From positions 1 through 64,000 of the forward strand of contig CANJNC010000014.1 in the NCBI GenBank assembly GCA_947475685.1: DNA of 64,000 nucleotides, in the 5' to 3' direction. Made by a program: the position numbers and the translations under genes. Source of the stretch: Comamonadaceae bacterium (lineage in GTDB: Bacteria > Pseudomonadota > Gammaproteobacteria > Burkholderiales > Burkholderiaceae_C). A model generated the notes under the pieces. The model was not told where the DNA came from, made no database searches, and saw only the letters and a program-made list of their open reading frames with translations. Shown here piece after piece: positions 58,557-64,000 of the stretch; position 1 is the first letter of the stretch; each line of letters begins with the position of its first letter.

Positions 58557-60767
58557 ATGTCACATCCAGACATCCAAATTCTTCGCATGCGTTACCTCAG
58601 AGGTCCCAACATCTGGACCTATCGCTCCGTCATTGAGGCTTGGGTTGACATTGGGGTCTTGGAGGACTTTCCATCCAATTTAATTCCCGGTTTTTACGAC
58701 AGATTAACCACTTGGTTGCCTGGCCTGATCGAACACAGGTGTGGCATCGGCGAGCGAGGCGGTTTTTTAATGCGATTAAAAGACGGCACCTGGGCAGGAC
58801 ATGTGATGGAACATGTCGCACTTGAACTGCAGACTCTGTCTGGCTTAGAAACTGGCTTTGGCAAAGCTCGCGAAACCACCACGCGAGGGGTGTATAAAGT
58901 CATCATCTACGCTGTACAAGAAAAAGTTGGAGAACAAAGTCTCTTGCTGGCCAAGGAATTGGTCATGGCTGCCATCAATGACACCCCATTTGACCTGCAA
59001 GCCCATCTCAATGATTTAAAGGACACAGTTGACGAATACTGTCTAGGCCCAAGCACGGGTTGCATTGTCGAGGCGGCCAATGACAGAAAAATCCCCTCTA
59101 TTCGTTTGACCGAGGGCAATCTTGTTCAACTGGGCTACGGCGACAAACAGCGCCGAATTTGGACGGCGGAGACGGATCGCACGTCGGCCATTTCTGAAAA
59201 CATCTCCAGTGACAAAGACCTCACCAAACAGTTGCTCAAGCAATGTGGCATTCCTGTGCCCCAAGGACAAGTGGTCAACAACGCTGACGATGCTTGGAGA
59301 GCTTCCCAAGAGATCGGACTGCCTGTCGTGGTCAAGCCCAGCGACTCCAACCGCGGTCGAGGCGTGTCTTTGAGCCTTAAAAATGAAGCCAACATCCGAG
59401 CCGCCTTTGAAATTGCCAGTCGGTATGGTACCGAAGTCTTGGTTGAGCGCTACGTCCAAGGGGATGAACATCGCTTGCTGGTGGTGGGGGACAAAGTGGT
59501 TGCAGCTGCAAAGGGTGAGACCGCCTATATTTTAGGAGACGGCAAGCATACCGTCGAAGAATTGATTGAGCTTCAAATCAACTCCGACCCCAGACGAGGG
59601 CCCACGGAGGATTTTCCACTCAATTCCGTGAGGCTCAAGGATCACCCCCAAGCGGTGCTTCAAATTGAGAGCCAGGGCTTTAACGCCAAGAGTGTGCCAG
59701 AGCAAGGCGTATCGATCATCGTTCAACGCAATGGCAACATGAACAACGACGTCACCGATTTGGTACACCCAGAGGTTGCTGCAACCATTTGTCTGGCAGC
59801 CAGAGTCGTTGGGCTTGACATCGCCGGCATCGATTTGGTGGCCCAAGACATCTCCAAGCCCTTGAATGAGCAAGATGCAGCCATCGTTGAGGTCAATGCG
59901 GGCCCAGGCCTGTTGATGCACCTCAAACCATTGCACGGACAGGCTAGACCCGTGGGGCGCGCAATCATCGACCACCTTTTTACCAACAACGAAAACGGGC
60001 GTATTCCTATCGTGGGCATCCTGGGATCGGTTCAGACCACTTTGCTCTCTCACTTGGTTGCTTGGTTCTTGCATCTCTCTGGCAAAAGAGTTGGATTGGC
60101 CTGTGATGAAGGTTTGTACATGGACCAACGCAAGGTGGTGTCCACAGATGCCAGAGACTTCTCTATGGGTGAGCGCTTGCTCATCAACCGCACCTTGCAA
60201 GCGGCGGTGTTTCAGACCTCCCCTTGGCACATCTGTCAAGACGGCCTGCCCTACGATCGTTGCCTTGTGGGGGTGGTGACCGATATGAAGCGAGAGGCCT
60301 GGGACTTGAGAGACCATGATATTTCTTCAGACGAAAAATTCAAAAGCGTCATGCGCACTCAAATCGACCTGGTGCTCACCAATGGCGTGAGTGTGTTGAA
60401 CGCCGAAGATCCTTTTGTGGTCGACTTGGCTCAATACAGCGATGGAGACGTGATCTTTTATTCCACCGACCCAGACAATGACGTGATGAAAACGCACCGG
60501 GCCGAGGGCAGAAGAAATGTGTATTACCGAGATGGGCATGTGGTCTTGGCCAGGGGAGGTCAAGAGACGCTGTTATTTCATTTGGACTTTCCTCCCATTG
60601 CCATGCGGATCAAACAAGATGGCTTTAACCTCTCCACTTTGCTTGCGGGCGTTGCTTGTGGTTGGGCGCTGGACATTGCGCCACTGTTGATACGAGCCGG
60701 CTTGAAAAATTTTGGTCAAAAAAACTCCATCTCTCCTCCCCTTGACATCAGGACCATTGCCTCATGA
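58557..60767 (+). CDS. Cyanophycin synthetase paralogue CphA' with degenerate Mur-ligase site
   Basis: 736 aa with the cyanophycin synthetase N-terminal domain (RYLRGPNIWTYRSVIEAW), ATP-grasp (VVVKPSDSNRGRGVSLSL about residue 258; VEVNAGPGLLMHLKP about 445) and a Mur-ligase-like C-terminus. The ATP site that reads GTNGKTT in the active enzyme is GILGSVQTTLL (about 485), lacking the P-loop lysine, and the C-terminal Mur part is shorter by about 100 residues. So it can probably do only the ATP-grasp reaction, or serves as partner or regulator. Overlaps cphA by 4 bases. Confidence 0.9.
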   Translation: MSHPDIQILRMRYLRGPNIWTYRSVIEAWVDIGVLEDFPSNLIPGFYDRLTTWLPGLIEHRCGIGERGGFLMRLKDGTWAGHVMEHVALELQTLSGLETGFGKARETTTRGVYKVIIYAVQEKVGEQSLLLAKELVMAAINDTPFDLQAHLNDLKDTVDEYCLGPSTGCIVEAANDRKIPSIRLTEGNLVQLGYGDKQRRIWTAETDRTSAISENISSDKDLTKQLLKQCGIPVPQGQVVNNADDAWRASQEIGLPVVVKPSDSNRGRGVSLSLKNEANIRAAFEIASRYGTEVLVERYVQGDEHRLLVVGDKVVAAAKGETAYILGDGKHTVEELIELQINSDPRRGPTEDFPLNSVRLKDHPQAVLQIESQGFNAKSVPEQGVSIIVQRNGNMNNDVTDLVHPEVAATICLAARVVGLDIAGIDLVAQDISKPLNEQDAAIVEVNAGPGLLMHLKPLHGQARPVGRAIIDHLFTNNENGRIPIVGILGSVQTTLLSHLVAWFLHLSGKRVGLACDEGLYMDQRKVVSTDARDFSMGERLLINRTLQAAVFQTSPWHICQDGLPYDRCLVGVVTDMKREAWDLRDHDISSDEKFKSVMRTQIDLVLTNGVSVLNAEDPFVVDLAQYSDGDVIFYSTDPDNDVMKTHRAEGRRNVYYRDGHVVLARGGQETLLFHLDFPPIAMRIKQDGFNLSTLLAGVACGWALDIAPLLIRAGLKNFGQKNSISPPLDIRTIAS

Positions 60768-63340
60768 ATGTTTCACGAATCAGAGCTCTTAGAGGGCCCA
60801 ATCTTTGGACTCGACACACGGCCATCGAGGCCTTGGTGAAATGCGATGAGCATCAAGATGACTTGGGCCTGATCCCCCATTTCGAACAAAGACTGCGCAA
60901 CCTCTTTCCTGGCATGGGCGCCTTAAGGCCCACCGAACGGGGCGCAAAAATGGGCGTCCCGCACGCGCTGGAAATCGCCACCCTTCACCTTCAATCTGTG
61001 GCAGGCTGCCCGGTCACCTTCTCCAGAACCACACCCACCTCAGAAGACTTGGTGTACCAAGTGGTGGTTGAATACACCGAAGAAGAAGTGGGCGTCATGG
61101 CTTTGGAATTTGCACAAAAATTATGCGCATGTGCGCTCAATGACCAGCCCTTTGATCTTGACACTGCGATTAAAAGTCTCAGAGATTTGGATGAAGATAT
61201 TCGCCTTGGCCCCTCTACAGGCTCCATCGTGGATGCAGCACTCAACCGAGGCATCCCCTATCGCCGCTTGACCCAGGGCAGTTTGGTGCAATTTGGTTGG
61301 GGCTCTAAGCAAAAAAGAATTCAAGCAGCTGAAATCGACGCGACTTCCGCCATTGCAGAGTCGATTGCGCAAGACAAAGAGCTGACCAAAAAACTCCTCT
61401 TTGCCGCTGGCGTACCTGTGCCTCACGGTCGACCTGTGGAGGATGAAGAGGACGCATGGGTCGCAGCCCAAGACATTGGGTTTCCTGTGGTGATCAAGCC
61501 TCAAGATGGCAACCAAGGCAAAGGCGTGACCGTCAACATCAACACCAAAGAAGAGGTGTTTGCAGCCTTTCAAAATGCCAAGCGCTTTAAAGACTACATC
61601 ATGGTTGAGCGTTATTTACCTGGCAACGATTACAGACTTTTGGTGGTGGGTGACAAGTTGGTTGCAGCAGCCAGGAGAGAGCCTCCCTTTGTCACGGGAG
61701 ATGGCATTCACACCGTCAAAGCCTTGGTCGATCAAGTCAATGCAGACCCCAAAAGAGGCGATGGTCATGCCACGTCTTTGACGAAAATTAGTTTTGATGA
61801 GGTCGCCATTGCTCGACTCAAAGAGCAAGGGCTCCAAGCCGACAGCATTCCAGACAAGGGAGTCCGCGTCATCCTCAGAAACAATGCCAACCTCTCCACA
61901 GGAGGAAGTGCCACGGACGTGACCGATGACGTGCACCCAGAGGTCGCATCAAGAGCGATTGAAGCGGCCCAAATGGTGGGACTAGATGTTTGTGGCGTAG
62001 ACGTCGTGTGCGAGACAGTCCTTCGTCCCCTTGAAGAGCAGCAAGGCGGCGTGGTTGAGGTCAATGCAGCACCAGGCCTTAGGATGCACTTGAACCCCTC
62101 TTACGGCAAAGGTCGCGATGTGGGCGAGGCGATTGTGTCGCGACTGTATCCCGTTGGAGAAGATGGACGCATTCCCGTGATTGCCGTGACTGGAACCAAT
62201 GGCAAAACGACCACGGTGAGATTGTGTGCCCACTTGCTAAGGGCGCAGGGCTTGAGAGTTGGCATGACCAACACCGATGGCGTGTATGTCAATGGTCGAC
62301 AAATTGACGATGGTGATTGCTCGGGCCCGCGATCTGCGAGAAACGTGTTGATGCACCCTGATGTGGATGCAGCGGTTTTCGAAACAGCCAGAGGCGGCAT
62401 GCTCAGAGAAGGCTTGGGCTTTGATCGTTGCCAGGTGGCAGTGGTCACCAACATTGGCATGGGGGACCATTTGGGTCTGAACTACATCACCACCGTTGAG
62501 GACTTGGCCGTTTTAAAACGAATGATTGTCCAAAACGTCTCCCCCACTGGCATGGCCGTACTGAACGCTGCAGACCCCTATGTGGCTGCAATGGCCTCCA
62601 CATGCCCTGGACAAGTCACTTATTTTGCTTTGGATGCTCACCACCCAGTGATCGCAACCCACCGCGCACAAGGCAAGCGTGTGGTGTTTGTAGAGGACGA
62701 TCAAATTGTCGCCATTCAAAGCAGCATGCAAGTTCGCATCCCCATGGTTGATATCCCTTTGACTCGACGTGGGATTTTGAATTTTCAGATCGAAAACGCC
62801 ATGGCCTCCATTGCGGCTGCATGGGCTGTGGGCATTCCTTGGGAAATCATCTGCAAAGGACTTTCTTCCTTCGTGAGCGACCCAACTGCGGTGCCTGGGC
62901 GCTTTAATGTGTTTGATTACAAAGGCTCAACCGTCATTGCCGATTACGGTCACAACCCTGATGCCATCAAAGCACTTGTTCAAGCGGTCACCAACTTGCC
63001 CGCCAAGCGCAGAAGTGTAGTGATCAGTGGAGCAGGAGACAGGAGAGATGAAGATATCAAAGAGCAAACCCGTATCATTGGCAACGTGTTTGATGAAGTG
63101 ATTTTGTACCAAGATGCTTGTCAACGCGGTCGAGTCGATGGAGAGGTTCTCGCCCTTTTAAGAGAGGGGCTACAAGGCGCCAGCAAGACGGAAAAAGTGC
63201 AAGAGATTTATGGCGAATTCTTGGCCATCGATCAAGCCATGAACAACTTAAAGCCCGGGGATTTGTGTTTGATCTTGATCGATCAAGTCGAGCAAGCGCT
63301 TAACCACATCATGAAAAAAGTCAATGAAACCGCAACCTAA
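60764..63340 (+). CDS. cphA: Cyanophycin synthetase CphA
   Basis: Builds the storage polymer multi-L-arginyl-poly-L-aspartate from Asp and Arg with ATP. 858 aa: N-terminal domain (RALRGPNLWTRHTAIEAL), ATP-grasp that adds Asp (VVIKPQDGNQGKGVTVNI about residue 243; VEVNAAPGLRMHLNPS about 430), and a complete Mur-ligase module that adds Arg (VTGTNGKTTTVRLCAH about 473; VFETARGGMLREGLGF about 540; VIADYGHNPDAIKAL about 720). ATGA overlap with the paralogue couples their translation. Arginine and aspartate supply genes and cyanophycinase are not in the window. Confidence 0.96.
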   Translation: MNVSRIRALRGPNLWTRHTAIEALVKCDEHQDDLGLIPHFEQRLRNLFPGMGALRPTERGAKMGVPHALEIATLHLQSVAGCPVTFSRTTPTSEDLVYQVVVEYTEEEVGVMALEFAQKLCACALNDQPFDLDTAIKSLRDLDEDIRLGPSTGSIVDAALNRGIPYRRLTQGSLVQFGWGSKQKRIQAAEIDATSAIAESIAQDKELTKKLLFAAGVPVPHGRPVEDEEDAWVAAQDIGFPVVIKPQDGNQGKGVTVNINTKEEVFAAFQNAKRFKDYIMVERYLPGNDYRLLVVGDKLVAAARREPPFVTGDGIHTVKALVDQVNADPKRGDGHATSLTKISFDEVAIARLKEQGLQADSIPDKGVRVILRNNANLSTGGSATDVTDDVHPEVASRAIEAAQMVGLDVCGVDVVCETVLRPLEEQQGGVVEVNAAPGLRMHLNPSYGKGRDVGEAIVSRLYPVGEDGRIPVIAVTGTNGKTTTVRLCAHLLRAQGLRVGMTNTDGVYVNGRQIDDGDCSGPRSARNVLMHPDVDAAVFETARGGMLREGLGFDRCQVAVVTNIGMGDHLGLNYITTVEDLAVLKRMIVQNVSPTGMAVLNAADPYVAAMASTCPGQVTYFALDAHHPVIATHRAQGKRVVFVEDDQIVAIQSSMQVRIPMVDIPLTRRGILNFQIENAMASIAAAWAVGIPWEIICKGLSSFVSDPTAVPGRFNVFDYKGSTVIADYGHNPDAIKALVQAVTNLPAKRRSVVISGAGDRRDEDIKEQTRIIGNVFDEVILYQDACQRGRVDGEVLALLREGLQGASKTEKVQEIYGEFLAIDQAMNNLKPGDLCLILIDQVEQALNHIMKKVNETAT

Positions 63341-63343
63341 AAC

Positions 63344-63802
63344 TTACGACTCGCCTTGACAGACTTGTTTTTTAAGAATGGCCAAATAGGTATTGGGTCG
63401 AATAGGGAACTCTTTGGTTTTCCATTCCTGCTCATCCGACGACATCACCTCTTTGCCTTTTCCTAAAGGTTTATCAAAGTAACTGGCAGACAATCTGACA
63501 AAGGTGTCATTTTTGCAATACAAGCGCCAACGCACCATCTCAGACTGAAAGGTGTCGCCCTTGTAGGTTTTACCTGCCTTGGCATAGTCGCTCAGCGTCC
63601 AAACGTAGCGACTCACATGCACCGACTTGACCGCTTCTTTGTCCCACAAGTGCGTCACGTCCTCATCCTTGTCGATCTCGGCCCACTCCGCATGAGAAGT
63701 GCCCACAAAGCACAGGCAAGAAAGGCACAAAACAAGTGCAAGTGGCCTACTTAAAAGTAGGCTCAGATGGACATCAAACAAGGAACCGATTTGTTTCATC
63801 AA
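63344..63802 (-). CDS. Exported protein, surface-adhesin protein E-like
   Basis: A 152-aa protein with a hydrophobic signal (ALVLCLSCLCFVGTSHA, cleaved before EWAEIDKDE). The mature part has the topology of the surface-adhesin E (Adhesin_E) family: an initial W, RYVWTLSDYAK (about residue 65), RWRLYCKND (about 92) with a Cys paired to a C-terminal Cys (KKQVC). I am moderately sure of the family and not of the function. It converges on cphA with 3 bases between the stops. A 18-base palindrome lies in the signal-peptide codons. Confidence 0.65.
   Translation of the reverse strand: MMKQIGSLFDVHLSLLLSRPLALVLCLSCLCFVGTSHAEWAEIDKDEDVTHLWDKEAVKSVHVSRYVWTLSDYAKAGKTYKGDTFQSEMVRWRLYCKNDTFVRLSASYFDKPLGKGKEVMSSDEQEWKTKEFPIRPNTYLAILKKQVCQGES
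63745..63762. repeat. Palindrome GCCTACTT-AA-AAGTAGGC
   Basis: Perfect 8-bp arms with a 2-base centre, within the N-terminal signal-peptide codons of the exported protein; possibly an operator or a structured mRNA start. Confidence 0.45.
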
Positions 63803-64000
63803 GACACATCAAGGGTAAACAACAATGACAATGACTTAGGTATTTACACTGAGAACAGCTCGCTCTCCCACAAAAACAAACACCTATGACGCATTCCTTT
63901 AGTTTCGGCACCAAGCTGTAAAAACTTTAATTTTGCACGCTTGCAAGGATCATTTTGAACAGTTTAGAATGATTTCATAGACTTTTATTGACACTCCCAT
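63803..64000. other. Terminal non-coding stretch
   Basis: About 200 AT-rich bases upstream of the exported-protein gene, running to the window edge. No ORF or RNA gene with support; probably the gene's leader and promoter. Confidence 0.4.

Noticed and set aside
59532-60317. 261-codon antisense ORF in the CphA' gene
   Set aside because: Antisense shadow; no signatures and no SD.

Overview
The window reads as one chromosomal segment of a betaproteobacterium, most likely order Burkholderiales near Comamonadaceae. The signs are EarP beside EF-P carrying an arginine at residue 32, a phasin and a cyanophycin locus, RpoD with a long Lys/Ala/Pro-rich tail, many Bug/TctC-type solute receptors, and a protocatechuate 4,5-cleavage operon in the Comamonas gene order. 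Composition is moderate (about half G+C by eye). I see no tRNA, rRNA, IS element, integrase or CRISPR array.

Left part (1-23.8 kb), mostly housekeeping: mfd (5' truncated by the window edge)-serB; uvrC facing away from earP-efp; a LOG-family protein; an MFS carrier, rmuC and a 2-hydroxyacid dehydrogenase; nhaD; pncB; a three-gene unit of HDAC-like deacetylase, thioesterase and nitroreductase, divergent from a phasin gene; a patatin lipoprotein divergent from dnaG-rpoD.

Middle part (23.8-46.9 kb), an aromatic-acid catabolic region almost entirely on the minus strand: (i) a seven-gene unit with a Bug receptor, UbiD decarboxylase, the three subunits of a molybdenum hydroxylase, a crotonase and a CoxG-like protein; (ii) a protocatechuate meta-cleavage operon (ligJ, ligK, ligI, ligA, ligB, ligC plus an aldo/keto reductase) with a divergent LysR regulator and a perfect T-N11-A operator between them; (iii) a 6PGDH-like oxidoreductase, a decayed Bug receptor, and a complete Liv-type ABC importer. 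Together they would take up an aromatic or heteroaromatic acid, possibly decarboxylate or hydroxylate it, cleave protocatechuate and deliver pyruvate and oxaloacetate.

Right part (47-64 kb): a MetE C-terminal-like methyltransferase; grpE-dnaK-dnaJ with a sigma32-type promoter; a MocA/MobA-like nucleotidyltransferase coupled to a secreted amidohydrolase; and a cyanophycin locus in which an ABC exporter-type protein and a DUF1854 protein run divergently from two overlapping cyanophycin synthetase genes, the first with a degenerate Mur-ligase P-loop. A small exported protein closes the window.

No single wholly new system is evident. The points most worth a second look are the UbiD/Mo-hydroxylase operon without a CoA ligase, the cyanophycin ABC/DUF1854 pair with its degenerate synthetase paralogue, the operator-like palindromes in the deacetylase/phasin promoter, the in-frame upstream start of EF-P with its own strong ribosome-binding site, and the Bug pseudogene.
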